NCBI RefSeq assembly: GCF_000236585.1
Contig: NC_017278.1
Span: 496,001-560,000, forward strand
Direction: 5' to 3'
Length of the DNA stretch: 64,000 nucleotides
Source: Thermus sp. CCB_US3_UF1
Lineage (GTDB): Bacteria; Deinococcota; Deinococci; Deinococcales; Thermaceae
This document shows, piece by piece, positions 50,924-59,121 of this stretch. The notes under the pieces are model-generated. The model ran no database searches and was not told the origin of the DNA. It saw only the letters and a list, made by a program, of their open reading frames with translations. The position numbers and the translations under genes were made by a program. How positions within the stretch are numbered: position 1 is the first letter of the stretch; every line of letters begins with the position of its first letter.

Positions 50924-53854
50924 CTAGCCGCACTTGGAGTAGCCGCAGGCCTGGCAGTTCCAGCACCCCTCCTCCCGCACCAGGGCCTTCTCCCCGCAGG
51001 CGGGGCAGGGGCTTGCCCCGGGCAGGCTTAGGCCCCCCCCGGAAAGGGTGGGCAGGGCCTTTTCCACCTCTTCGCCCCCGGGGGCCCTAGGGGTTCCCTT
51101 GAAGGCCTCCGGGACCGTTTCCAGGGCCACGGCGATCAGGTCGGCCTTGCTGGAGACGAGCCGCCCCTGGTAGGTGCCGTAAAGCCCCCCGTTGATGCCC
51201 CTCAGGGTGCGGATCAGGGCCTCCGGGGGCACCCCGTACTGCAGGGCGATGGAGACCACCCGGCCCAGGGCCTCGGAGTCGGCGTTGGCCTCGTCCCCGG
51301 CCTTGCCCGAGGTGAGGATGACCTCAATGGGCCTGTCCCCCAGCATGTTCACCGTAACCAGGAAGCTGCGCTTGGAGCCGTCGGGGGAGAGGAGCTTCAC
51401 CATGTCGGTAAAGCCCAGAAGCCTCCCCGGGCGCTCGTAGGTGGGCTGCCCCTGGGGCTTGCCGGGGGCCACCCCTTGGGGCGCAGGGGGATGCTCTTGG
51501 GCTTCCGCAACCCCCTTGACCTCCTGGGCCTTGGCCTGGGGGGTATCCTCCCCTTGCCCCTTTGCCTCCTCCTTCTTCACCGTGAGCACCTGGAACTCCC
51601 GCGACCCGTCCCGGTACACGGTGATCCCCTTGCACCCGGTGCGGTAGGCCTCCGCGTAAGCCGCCTCCACGTCCAAGACCGTGGCCTCGTGGGGCAGGTT
51701 GATGGTCTTGGAAAGGCTGTTGCCGGCAAGGCCCTCGGCGTCAAAGGCCCGCTGCACGGCCCCTTGCATGCGCACGTGGTCCAGGGGGCTGATGTCGTGG
51801 GCGCACTGGAAGACCTTCCGGATGGCCTCGGGGACGAAGGGAAGGCCCTGCACCGAGCCGTGTCCGTCCCGCTGGATTTCCTCCACCACCTTGTCCCAGT
51901 CCCACTTCCCGTCCCTTTCGAAGCCGAAAGCAGGCGGGTAGGCTTCCAAGAGTTCCACAAAGAGGGGGTGGAGGAGGGGCTTGTACTCCCCGCCGATCCT
52001 CCGCCAGACGAAGGGGCTGAAGACGGGCTCAATGCCGCTGGAAACCCCCATGAGCATGCTGGTGGTTCCCGTAGGGGCCACGGTGAGAAGGGCCACGTTC
52101 CGCCTGGGGCGCACGCCCAACCGCGCAAAGTGCTCCCGGTGGGCCTCGTAGAGGGGGAAGGGGCCCCTCTCCCGGGCCAGCTCCTCCGAGGCCCTTATGG
52201 CCTCCTCCCGCATGGCGGAGATGATCTCATACACCTTTTCCCGGGCCGCTTCGGAGGCGTAGGGGAGGCCCATCTTGATGAGGGCGTCCGCCAGGCCCAT
52301 GACCCCAAGACCCAGGCGGCGTAGGCGCTTGGCCGCGGCCTCGTTATCGGGCAGGGCGAACTTGTTCACGTCCAGGACATTGTCCAGGAAGCGGACCGCC
52401 GTCTTTACGTCCTGCCGGAAGGCCTCCATCTGGAACTCGCCGTCCTCCACGTAAGCGGCCAGGTTCAGGGCCCCCAGGTCGCAGGGCTCCCCCACGGTGA
52501 GGGGGATCTCGCCGCAAGGGTTGGTGGAGCGGATCTCGTACTGGGGCCCAAGCCCCTTGAGGGCGGAAAGGGCGTTGACCCGGTCAATGAAGATGAGCCC
52601 CGGCTCCCCCGTGGCCCAGGCGTGCCAGGCGATCTCGTGCCAGAGCCACCTGGCAGGGACCTGGCCCCCGAAGAGGGGGATGGGTTTGGCCCCGTCCGCC
52701 CGCTCGGGCAGGTCGGGGATGCGGCCACTGTAGGGGCCTTCCAGGGGGTGGGGGTAGTACTTGCCGGGCACCTCCACCGGGGTCACGGGCCAGAGGGCGT
52801 CGGCCTCGAGGGCCTCCATGAAGGCATCGGTGACCAGGACCGAGATGTTGAAGGTGGAGATATCCCCCTCGGCCTTTTCCCGGTCCAGGTCCTTGGCGGT
52901 GAGAAAGTCCAGGAGGTCCGGGTGGTCGATGGAGAGGGTGGCCATCCCCGCCCCCCGGCGGGTTCCCCCCTGGCGCACCACCCGGAGGACCGGGGCGTAG
53001 ACGTAGCGCAGGGTGGCCACCGGTCCCGCGGCCTCCGCCCCCAGGGCGGCCCACTCCAGGAAGTGGTCAAAAAGCTCAAAGAGGAAGCTCACCGGGCCCG
53101 AGCTGGTCCCCCCCGAGCCCCGGATGGGGGCCCCTTCCGGGCGCAGAAGGGAGAAGTCCACCTGGGGTTCTTTCCCCTTGCGGGCCAGATCCGCGGCCTC
53201 CTTGGCTGCTTCCACGATCCCCCCCATGTCGTCGGGGACCAGGATGCGCTCCTCAGGAGGCTCTTTGACCGTGAGGACCCCGTAGCGCTCGGCCAGGGCC
53301 TTGAGCTCCGGCGGCAACTCCCCGTAGACCACCCGTACGAAGTTTTTCAGGGTGATCTCCTCCTTGGGGCCGTCGGGGTTGGTGGGGGGGCGCATGAGCC
53401 CGCGGATGAAGTCCTCCACGTCGGGGTGGCTGGCCGCCAGGTAGGCCACGCCCCGGACGGGCCGGCGCTGCCGGTCCCCCTTGGAGCGGTAGGGGTCCAG
53501 GTTCACCCCGTTGCCCCCGCCCACCTTGGTGACCAGGGCCAGCTTTTTGGCCACCTCCATGATGCCGGCAAAGCTCTCGGGGGGGTTTTCCGTGGCCCCC
53601 TGGACGAAGCAGTTGAGGAGGTTGCCGTGGGGCGTACCCGCCCCGGCCAGGATCCTGCCCCCTGGGGAGAAGCGCTTGGAGGCCATAAGCTCAAAGAAGC
53701 GCTCTTCCCACAAAGCGCGCTCCTCTGGCCTTTCCACCCGGGCCACCTCCCGGGCCACCCGGCGGAACATGCCCAGGATATCCCCGTCCCCGGGCTGGAG
53801 ATACTGGCGTTTGGCGATGGCCTGGGCGTGCTCGTCAAAGAAATGGCGTTCCAT
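50924..53854 (-). CDS. nrdJ: Adenosylcobalamin-dependent (class II) ribonucleotide reductase
   Basis: A 976-residue reductase making dNTP precursors without oxygen-dependent metal radicals. Key sites: LLNCFV (redox cysteine), VKVGGGNGVNL-type loop, the finger loop STNPCGEIPL with Asn, Cys and Glu, and TVAPTGTTSML. The C-terminal ~230 residues hold the vitamin-B12-dependent RNR extra domain. It ends in a cysteine cluster (CPAC, CWNCQACGYSKCG) that probably re-reduces the active site. ATG 53854 has GGGAGG upstream; a longer frame lacks support. No intein interrupts it. Confidence 0.96.
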   Translation of the reverse strand: MERHFFDEHAQAIAKRQYLQPGDGDILGMFRRVAREVARVERPEERALWEERFFELMASKRFSPGGRILAGAGTPHGNLLNCFVQGATENPPESFAGIMEVAKKLALVTKVGGGNGVNLDPYRSKGDRQRRPVRGVAYLAASHPDVEDFIRGLMRPPTNPDGPKEEITLKNFVRVVYGELPPELKALAERYGVLTVKEPPEERILVPDDMGGIVEAAKEAADLARKGKEPQVDFSLLRPEGAPIRGSGGTSSGPVSFLFELFDHFLEWAALGAEAAGPVATLRYVYAPVLRVVRQGGTRRGAGMATLSIDHPDLLDFLTAKDLDREKAEGDISTFNISVLVTDAFMEALEADALWPVTPVEVPGKYYPHPLEGPYSGRIPDLPERADGAKPIPLFGGQVPARWLWHEIAWHAWATGEPGLIFIDRVNALSALKGLGPQYEIRSTNPCGEIPLTVGEPCDLGALNLAAYVEDGEFQMEAFRQDVKTAVRFLDNVLDVNKFALPDNEAAAKRLRRLGLGVMGLADALIKMGLPYASEAAREKVYEIISAMREEAIRASEELARERGPFPLYEAHREHFARLGVRPRRNVALLTVAPTGTTSMLMGVSSGIEPVFSPFVWRRIGGEYKPLLHPLFVELLEAYPPAFGFERDGKWDWDKVVEEIQRDGHGSVQGLPFVPEAIRKVFQCAHDISPLDHVRMQGAVQRAFDAEGLAGNSLSKTINLPHEATVLDVEAAYAEAYRTGCKGITVYRDGSREFQVLTVKKEEAKGQGEDTPQAKAQEVKGVAEAQEHPPAPQGVAPGKPQGQPTYERPGRLLGFTDMVKLLSPDGSKRSFLVTVNMLGDRPIEVILTSGKAGDEANADSEALGRVVSIALQYGVPPEALIRTLRGINGGLYGTYQGRLVSSKADLIAVALETVPEAFKGTPRAPGGEEVEKALPTLSGGGLSLPGASPCPACGEKALVREEGCWNCQACGYSKCG

Positions 53855-53911
53855 AAATCCTCCCTTGCCCCTGGTGGGGCCACCCCCCATATCTTGGGGC
53901 TAGCGCCTGGC

Positions 53912-53940
53912 ATCGTACAACTTGTGGGGTTTCCTGGCAA
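53912..53940 (-). promoter_or_regulatory. Bipartite promoter of nrdJ
   Basis: On the minus strand TTGCCA (53940-53935), a 17-base spacer and TACGAT (53917-53912) form a standard promoter, leaving a leader of about 50 bases. ACTTG and CAAGT flank the spacer as a 5-bp inverted repeat. The leader can fold as GGTGG/CCACC just before the Shine-Dalgarno sequence. No cobalamin-riboswitch core or NrdR-box pair was recognised. Confidence 0.55.
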
Positions 53941-53986
53941 GTGGGGGCGGACACACTCGTTGACGAAACCCCCTTAGGTTAGCAGA

Positions 53987-55303
53987 ATGGTAAGGATGCG
54001 CGCGGCCTTCCGCACCCTAGGCTGCAAGGTGAACCAGGTGGAAACCGAGGCCCTGCTGGCCTTCCTAAAGGCCCTGGAGCCCGAGGTGGTCCCCCTGGAA
54101 GCCGGGGCCGATCTGGTGGTCATCAACACCTGCGCCGTGACCACCACCGCCGAGGCGGATGCCCGCAAGGAGATCCGCCGCGCCCGGCGGGCCAATCCGG
54201 GGGCCTTCATCGTGGTCACGGGCTGCTACGCCGAGCTCTCCCCGGAACAGATTAGGGAGCTAGGGGCCGACGCCGTGGTGCCCAATAGCCGCAAGGCCGA
54301 GCTTCCCCGGGTGATTCTGGAGCGCTTCGGCCTGCCCTCGGACCCCATCACCACCCCCCCCAACGAGTTCTGGGGGGCAGGGGAGCGGGGGCTTTTGAAT
54401 AGCCGGGTCCGGGCCTTCTTGAAGGTGCAGGACGGCTGCCAAGCGGGGTGCGCCTACTGCATCATCCCCCGCTTGCGGGGCAAGGAGCGCCATCGGGACT
54501 ACCGGGACGCCTTGGCCGAGGCCGAGGCCCTTCTGCGCCTGGGCATCCGCGAGATCGTCCTCACGGGGGTCCGCCTGGGGAGCTACCGGGGCCACCCCCG
54601 GGGCCTGGCGGGACTGGTGGAGGACCTCCGCGCCCTGGGGGCCAAGGTCCGCCTCTCCTCCATTGAGCCCGAGGACACGGGGGAGGACCTCCTCAGGGTC
54701 ATCGCCCGCCATGCCCCCGAGGTCCGCCCCCACCTGCACCTTTCCTTACAGACGGGCTCGGACCGGCTTCTCCGCCTCATGGGCCGCCGCTACGACAAGG
54801 CCTACTACCGGAACCTGGTGCAAAGGGCCTACGCCCTCATCCCCGGCTTCGCCCTGACCACGGACGTGATCGCCGGCCTGCCCACGGAGACCGAGGAGGA
54901 GCACCGGGAGACCCTGGCCTTCCTGGAGGAACTTAGGCCCACCCGGGTCCACGCCTTCACCTACACCCCAAGGCCCAAGACCCGGGCCGCCTCCCTGCCC
55001 CAGGTGCCCCTCGAGGTCCGGAAGCGGCGCACCAAGGAGCTCATCGCCCTGGCCCAGGCCTTGGCCGAGGCGCGCCTCAGGCCCAAGCTGGGGGGCCAGG
55101 TGGAGGTCTTGGTGGAGCGGATCCAGGAGGGCCTGGCCCTGGGCCACACCCCCGACTACTACGAGGCCCGCTTGGCAGGCCCTGCCCGCCCGGGGGAAAC
55201 CGTATGGGCCCAGGTGGAGGGGGTGGAGGGGTACACCCTGTTGGGCCGGGTGGTGGGGGTGAAGGAAGAGGCTTCGGCTCCCCTCGAGCTTCCCCTCAGG
55301 TAG
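53987..55303 (+). CDS. mtaB: tRNA t6A37 methylthiotransferase MtaB
   Basis: A 438-residue radical-SAM methylthiotransferase that turns t6A37 into ms2t6A in tRNA. The N-terminal UPF0004 domain has cysteines in LGCKVNQVE, INTCAVT and TGCYAE. The radical-SAM domain has CQAGCAYC with VQDGCQ, and a C-terminal TRAM domain follows. The first motif (LGCKVNQVET) is the MtaB rather than MiaB type. ATG 53987 lies 6 bases after TAGGTT (53975-53980). Confidence 0.93.
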   Translation: MVRMRAAFRTLGCKVNQVETEALLAFLKALEPEVVPLEAGADLVVINTCAVTTTAEADARKEIRRARRANPGAFIVVTGCYAELSPEQIRELGADAVVPNSRKAELPRVILERFGLPSDPITTPPNEFWGAGERGLLNSRVRAFLKVQDGCQAGCAYCIIPRLRGKERHRDYRDALAEAEALLRLGIREIVLTGVRLGSYRGHPRGLAGLVEDLRALGAKVRLSSIEPEDTGEDLLRVIARHAPEVRPHLHLSLQTGSDRLLRLMGRRYDKAYYRNLVQRAYALIPGFALTTDVIAGLPTETEEEHRETLAFLEELRPTRVHAFTYTPRPKTRAASLPQVPLEVRKRRTKELIALAQALAEARLRPKLGGQVEVLVERIQEGLALGHTPDYYEARLAGPARPGETVWAQVEGVEGYTLLGRVVGVKEEASAPLELPLR

Positions 55304-55306
55304 ACT
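55301..55306 (+). promoter_or_regulatory. -10 box TAGACT built on the mtaB stop codon
   Basis: The TAG stop of mtaB begins TAGACT, which ends 6 bases before the ATG of the HIT gene. Confidence 0.55.
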
Positions 55307-55312
55307 TTCCCC

Positions 55313-55636
55313 ATGGACTGCGTCTTCTGCCGCATCATCCGGGGGGAGCTTCCCTCCCGCAAGGTCTATGAGGACGAGGGCTTCGTGGCCTTCCACGATA
55401 TCCGCCCCAAGGCCCCGGTTCACGTCCTGGTGGTCCCCAAGGAGCACGTGGCCAAGCTCTCCGACTACCCCGATACCCCAGAGGGGGAGAAAAAGCTAGG
55501 AGCCCTTTTCCGCACCGCCAACCGGGTGGCGCGGGAACTCGGCCTGGAGGGGTACAAGCTCCAGGTGCACGTGGGGGAAAAGGGGGGGCAGGAGGTCTTC
55601 CACGTCCACGTGCACGTCATGGGTTCTCCTGCCTAA
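55313..55636 (+). CDS. HIT-family nucleotide hydrolase (HinT-like)
   Basis: A 107-residue histidine-triad protein: CVFCRIIRGELPS at the start, VPKEHVAKLSD, and the catalytic triad FHVHVHV. Members hydrolyse AMP-linked phosphoramidates. The C-terminus stops five residues after the triad (MGSPA), shorter than most HinT proteins, where the gene runs 20 bases into the opposing phosphatase gene. Leaderless ATG. Confidence 0.92.
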   Translation: MDCVFCRIIRGELPSRKVYEDEGFVAFHDIRPKAPVHVLVVPKEHVAKLSDYPDTPEGEKKLGALFRTANRVARELGLEGYKLQVHVGEKGGQEVFHVHVHVMGSPA

Positions 55637-56378
55637 GGGCAAAGCGGTCCAGAAGGCGGCCTTCCGTATCCAGGGCGTAGCCCACCAGGCTCCTTTCATC
55701 CACTTCTAAGAAGAAAGCGTGGTGGGCCACGGCCCAGGCTTGGGCCATGGGCTTGGGGAAGACGGGATAGAGCCGGGCCCCGCCGCCGCCCGTGGTCACG
55801 TGCTGGATGCCCTTGGCCAGGATGCGGGCGTAGTGGTGGTCGTGCCCTGCCAGGACCAGCCTCACCCCGTGCCCAAGGAGGAGGGGCTCCAGAAGGGCCC
55901 GGAGGCTTGGGCTAGGCCAGCCCATGGAGTAAAGGGGGCGGTGCAGCACCAGGACCTTCCAAGGGGCTTGGGAGGAGGCCAGGGCCTGGGCCAGCCACTC
56001 CCGCTGTTCCCGCACCCCGGCCTCGGTGTAGAAGAAGAAAAACTCCCCTGCCCCCAGCCGGACCCGGTAGTAGGGCCTCTCCAGGCGGAAGCGGCGGAGC
56101 TGGGCCCCTAGGCTTGGGGCATCGTGGTTGCCGAAAGCAGGGTAAAGGGGGACCGGAGGGAGTTGCCTTAGAAAGCCCTCCACCACCTCCCCCTTGGGGT
56201 AGAAGTTGTCCCCGGTGGTGAGGAGGGCCATGAGGGGGCGCTGGGCGTGCTCCTGGCGTAGAAGGGCCGCCACCTGGGCCCGCCCCGGGGTGGAGGAGCC
56301 CCAGTCCCCGATCACCCCAAGCCGCTGTGCCCAAGCCCCGGGGAGGAGAAGGCTTAGGAGAAGGGCGAGAAGGCGCAT
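55617..56378 (-). CDS. Exported metallophosphatase (purple acid phosphatase-like)
   Basis: A 253-residue calcineurin-like phosphoesterase with a signal peptide ([17 protein letters not shown]). Metal ligands are visible: GDWGSS, TTGDNFY, FGNHDA, VLHRPLYS and AGHDHHYAR. The pattern is like tartrate-resistant purple acid phosphatases, so it is probably periplasmic. It shares one base with the stop of the upstream BFN gene. Confidence 0.88.
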   Translation of the reverse strand: MRLLALLLSLLLPGAWAQRLGVIGDWGSSTPGRAQVAALLRQEHAQRPLMALLTTGDNFYPKGEVVEGFLRQLPPVPLYPAFGNHDAPSLGAQLRRFRLERPYYRVRLGAGEFFFFYTEAGVREQREWLAQALASSQAPWKVLVLHRPLYSMGWPSPSLRALLEPLLLGHGVRLVLAGHDHHYARILAKGIQHVTTGGGGARLYPVFPKPMAQAWAVAHHAFFLEVDERSLVGYALDTEGRLLDRFALRQENP

Positions 56379-56806
56379 CAGGCTTCGGCGGCTCCGTGGG
56401 GCTTGAGGCTGGCCTCCTCCACCCCGGCCTTTTCCACCACCTCCTCGGCCACCAGGATGGGGGCCCCCACCCGTAAGGCCAGGGCCATGGCGTCGGAGGG
56501 GCGGGCGTCCACCTCCAGCTCAATCCCCCGGTGCTCCAGGATGAGCCGGGCGTAGAAGGTGCCGTCGTGGAGGTCGGTGATCTCCACCCGTTGCAGCTTG
56601 CCTTGGAGCATGTCCATAACGGAGAGGAGGAGGTCTGGGGTCAAGGGACGGGGGGGTTTTTCCCCTTGCAGGGCCACCACGATGTGATGGGCCTCCAAGG
56701 GGCCGATGACGATGGGGAGGAGCTTGTCGTTCTCCGTCCTGAGCAGGACCACCACGCTGCCGTTTTGCGGGTCCACGCCCAGGGTTTCTATCTTGGCGCT
56801 CAGCAT
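56378..56806 (-). CDS. Bifunctional nuclease (BFN/DUF151) domain protein
   Basis: A 142-residue single-domain protein: [29 protein letters not shown], then [16 protein letters not shown], and [18 protein letters not shown], the BFN hallmark. Plant and some bacterial members have been reported to cut RNA and DNA, but the role in bacteria is unsettled. TATACT ends 6 bases before the ATG. It is coupled to the phosphatase gene. Confidence 0.9.
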   Translation of the reverse strand: MLSAKIETLGVDPQNGSVVVLLRTENDKLLPIVIGPLEAHHIVVALQGEKPPRPLTPDLLLSVMDMLQGKLQRVEITDLHDGTFYARLILEHRGIELEVDARPSDAMALALRVGAPILVAEEVVEKAGVEEASLKPHGAAEA

Positions 56807-56812
56807 ACTTTG

Positions 56813-56822
56813 AGTATAGACT
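56813..56822. promoter_or_regulatory. Overlapping divergent -10 boxes (BFN / PRTase)
   Basis: The ten bases AGTATAGACT hold TATACT on the minus strand (56818-56813) for the BFN gene and TAGACT on the plus strand (56817-56822) for the PRTase gene. The starts are 6 and 7 bases away, so both mRNAs would be leaderless and mutually exclusive. Confidence 0.6.
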
Positions 56823-56829
56823 GGGCGGC

Positions 56830-57366
56830 GTGAGGACTTACCCTGTGGAAATCGCCGGGGTGCGGCGCGACCTGCCCATCGTGCAGGTGGGCCCGGACGT
56901 GGCCGTGGCCCTCCTCAACCTCTTGGGGGATACCGAGCTCACCGAGGCCGCTGCCGAGGCCTTAGCCCAGCGCCTGCCCCCAGAGGTGGAAACCCTGGTT
57001 ACCCCCGAGGTCAAGGCGGTGCCCTTGGCCCATGCCCTGTCCCGCGTGACCGGCCGGCCCTACGTGGTGGCCCGCAAAACGGAGAAGCCTTACATGATCA
57101 ACCCCGTGAGCCGCCAGGTCCTCTCCATCACCACGGGCAAGCCCCAGCTCCTGGTCCTGGACGGGGCGGACATCCCCCTGATCCGCGGGCGCAAGGTGGC
57201 CATCGTGGACGACGTGGTGTCCACCGGCTCCACCCTTTCCGGGCTTAGGGAGCTCATCGAGAGCGTGGGGGGGCAGGTGGTGGCCGTCCTGGCGGTCTTT
57301 ACCGAGGGTACCCCCCGCCAGGACGTGATCGCCCTGGGGCACCTGCCCCTTTTTAAGCCGGAGTAG
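56830..57366 (+). CDS. Purine phosphoribosyltransferase (APRT-like)
   Basis: A 178-residue type I PRTase. The PRPP-binding loop [14 protein letters not shown] is canonical (acidic pair Asp-Asp, then STGST), and [13 protein letters not shown] and the hood region match adenine PRTases. It should salvage a purine base with PRPP. The GTG start lies 7 bases after TAGACT. A paralogue follows 9 bases downstream; the N-terminal ([15 protein letters not shown] / TYPISIGGVTRHVPL) similarity shows a tandem duplication. Confidence 0.88.
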   Translation: MRTYPVEIAGVRRDLPIVQVGPDVAVALLNLLGDTELTEAAAEALAQRLPPEVETLVTPEVKAVPLAHALSRVTGRPYVVARKTEKPYMINPVSRQVLSITTGKPQLLVLDGADIPLIRGRKVAIVDDVVSTGSTLSGLRELIESVGGQVVAVLAVFTEGTPRQDVIALGHLPLFKPE

Positions 57367-57375
57367 GAGGTCCTT

Positions 57376-57903
57376 ATGGAGACCTATCCCATCAGCATCG
57401 GCGGGGTTACCCGGCACGTACCCCTGATCGAGCCCCTGCCGGGACGGCGCATCCCCCTGGTGGAGTTTCTGGGGGATCCCGAGCTGGTCCGGGCGGCGGC
57501 CCGGGCCCTTAGGCCCCTGGTCCCCCAGGGGACCGAGGTCCTCTTCACCACGGAGACCAGCCCCATCCCCCTCACCCACGTCCTGGCCGAGGAGATGGGC
57601 CTTCCCTACGTGGTGGCCCGCAGGCGGCGCCGTCCCTACATGGAAGACCCCATCATCCAGGAGGTCCAGACCCTGACCCTGGGCGTAGGGGAGGTGCTCT
57701 GGCTGGACCGCCGCTTTGCTGAGCGGCTTTTGAACCAGAAGGTAACCCTGATCTCCGACGTGGTCTCCAGCGGGGAGACCATGAAGGCCATGGAGCGCAT
57801 GGTCCTCCGGGCCGGGGGCAGGGTGGTGGGCCGGCTGGCGGCCTTCCGGCAGGGGGGGCCTTCCCTGGACGTGGTCACGGTGGCGGAACTCCCGGTCCTG
57901 TAA
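57376..57903 (+). CDS. APRT homologue with degenerate PRPP loop
   Basis: A 175-residue paralogue of the preceding PRTase. Its PRPP loop reads VTLISDVVSSGETM: the first acidic residue and the second threonine are lost, and a glutamate intrudes. The flexible-loop region is Arg-rich (VVARRRRRPYM). It is probably inactive or has a changed substrate. A catalytically inactive APRT homologue has been reported to join the Thermus thermophilus GdhA-GdhB dehydrogenase as an AMP-responsive subunit; this is the best candidate in the window. The assignment is inferred. Confidence 0.8.
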   Translation: METYPISIGGVTRHVPLIEPLPGRRIPLVEFLGDPELVRAAARALRPLVPQGTEVLFTTETSPIPLTHVLAEEMGLPYVVARRRRRPYMEDPIIQEVQTLTLGVGEVLWLDRRFAERLLNQKVTLISDVVSSGETMKAMERMVLRAGGRVVGRLAAFRQGGPSLDVVTVAELPVL

Positions 57904-58486
57904 CCGCGTACACCGCCGCCCGGAGGCCGAGCCTCCGGGCGGTTTCCACATTTTCCGGATCGTCGTCCAAATAGAGGGTTTCTCCCGGGGCCAGGCCAAG
58001 CCCTTCCAAGGCGAGGAGGAAGGCCTGGGGGTCCGGCTTGGCCACCCCCAGGGCACAGGAGGCGAAGAAGCCGTCCACATGGGCGTCTAGGCCGTGGTAG
58101 GCCAGGCTTTCCCGGAGGCTGGGCAGGGTGTTGGAGAGCACGCCGATCCGGAGTCCCCGCGCCCTAAGGGTCCTTAGGAGGGCCTCGGCCCCGGGGGCCT
58201 TGCGGAAAAAGTGGTAGTACCGCAAGGGGAGGAGTTTTCCGGGGGGAACCCCGAGCTCCCGGCTGGCCTCGAGGACCAGCTCCTCCCAGAAGCGGGCCTC
58301 CTCCTCCAGGGTCCGCACCCTTAGGCCGCGGACGGCCTCCCCCACCTCCCGCACCGCCCGGGCCAGGACGGCCAGGGTCTTTTCCAGCCCCGCCCCGTAC
58401 AGGGCAAGTTCCAGGGCCTTTTGGTACAGGGCCTCCTCGTCCATGAGGAGCAGGACCCCGTCCCGGTCCAGTAGGGCTCCCCGCAT
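57875..58486 (-). CDS. HAD-superfamily hydrolase
   Basis: A 203-residue HAD protein with canonical motif I LLDRDGVLL (Asp-x-Asp), motif II VLSNTLP, lysine in GVAKPDPQAF and motif IV LYLDDDPENVE. It resembles phosphoglycolate-phosphatase-like enzymes. ATG 58486 is 7 bases after TACACT (58499-58494). Its 3' end overlaps the APRT homologue by 29 bases. Confidence 0.85.
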   Translation of the reverse strand: MRGALLDRDGVLLLMDEEALYQKALELALYGAGLEKTLAVLARAVREVGEAVRGLRVRTLEEEARFWEELVLEASRELGVPPGKLLPLRYYHFFRKAPGAEALLRTLRARGLRIGVLSNTLPSLRESLAYHGLDAHVDGFFASCALGVAKPDPQAFLLALEGLGLAPGETLYLDDDPENVETARRLGLRAAVYAVTGPGVPPP

Positions 58487-58523
58487 AGGGGGCAGTGTAG
58501 CACCTGGTCGCGCCAGGGAGGGG

Positions 58524-59045
58524 TTATCCCGCACGCCCTACCCCTTCCTCCGTGGCCAGGTGGGCCACGGGCACGTCCCAGGGGTCCCGGGGGAGCCAAG
58601 GCAGGAGGAGGGCTTTGGGCACCACGCCCACGGTTTCCGCCGCCACCGAGGCCAGGAAGCGGTCGTAGTACCCTTGGCCGTGGCCCAGCCGGTAGCCCTC
58701 CCGGTCAAAGGCCAGCCCCGGCACCACCACCAGGTCCAAGACCCCAGGGTCCACGGCCTCCGTGGTGGGTTCCCGCAGGCGGAAAGGGCCCGGGGCCAGG
58801 GGGCCGAAGGGGTGCACGGTGAGGCCCTGGCCCGCCACCTTGGGCAGGTAGTAATGGGCGGGGTAGAGGGTGCGCAAGAGGAGGAGGTCCAGCTCGTGGG
58901 GCAAGGGATGGTAGAGAAGGATGTGGCGGAAGCGCCGGGTCCTGAGCCAGGGCAGGAGGGCGGCCACCACCTTTCGGGAAAGGCCTTCCCGGTCCAGGGT
59001 GCGCCAGACCTCCAGGAAGCGGCGCCGCAGGGTGGGCTTGTCCAC
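58524..59045 (-). CDS. 5-formyltetrahydrofolate cyclo-ligase
   Basis: A 173-residue MTHFS-family protein that uses ATP to convert 5-formyl-THF to 5,10-methenyl-THF. It has an N-terminal basic helix (KPTLRRRFLEVWR), PGLAFDREGYRLGHGQGYYDRFL (substrate and ATP loop) and a C-terminal DVPVAHLATEEG strand. GTG 59045 is chosen because TACCCT lies 6 bases upstream. It would recover folate for purine and glycine metabolism. Confidence 0.9.
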   Translation of the reverse strand: MDKPTLRRRFLEVWRTLDREGLSRKVVAALLPWLRTRRFRHILLYHPLPHELDLLLLRTLYPAHYYLPKVAGQGLTVHPFGPLAPGPFRLREPTTEAVDPGVLDLVVVPGLAFDREGYRLGHGQGYYDRFLASVAAETVGVVPKALLLPWLPRDPWDVPVAHLATEEGVGRAG

Positions 59046-59070
59046 GGGGGGAGGGTACCACCCGGGGGCC

Positions 59071-59097
59071 TTGACACTCAACATTTAGGAGTGTCAA
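59071..59097. promoter_or_regulatory. Inverted-repeat operator over the fmdB promoter
   Basis: TTGACACT (59071-59078) and AGTGTCAA (59090-59097) form a perfect 8-bp inverted repeat with an 11-base spacer. The left arm contains a consensus -35 (TTGACA), and CAAAAT (59095-59100) at 18-base spacing could be the -10. A dimeric repressor here would cover the whole promoter. The MTHFS promoter is just to the left. Confidence 0.6.
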
Positions 59098-59121
59098 AAT
59101 CCCCCTCTAGGAGGGTAGGGT

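Noticed and set aside
50924-53854. An intein in nrdJ
   Set aside because: The protein is collinear with class II reductases, and no intein start (Cys/Ser block) or HN-C/S/T junction interrupts the conserved motifs.
53855-53911. A cobalamin riboswitch before nrdJ
   Set aside because: The leader is only about 50 bases and lacks the conserved B12-box; cobalamin riboswitches need roughly 200 bases.
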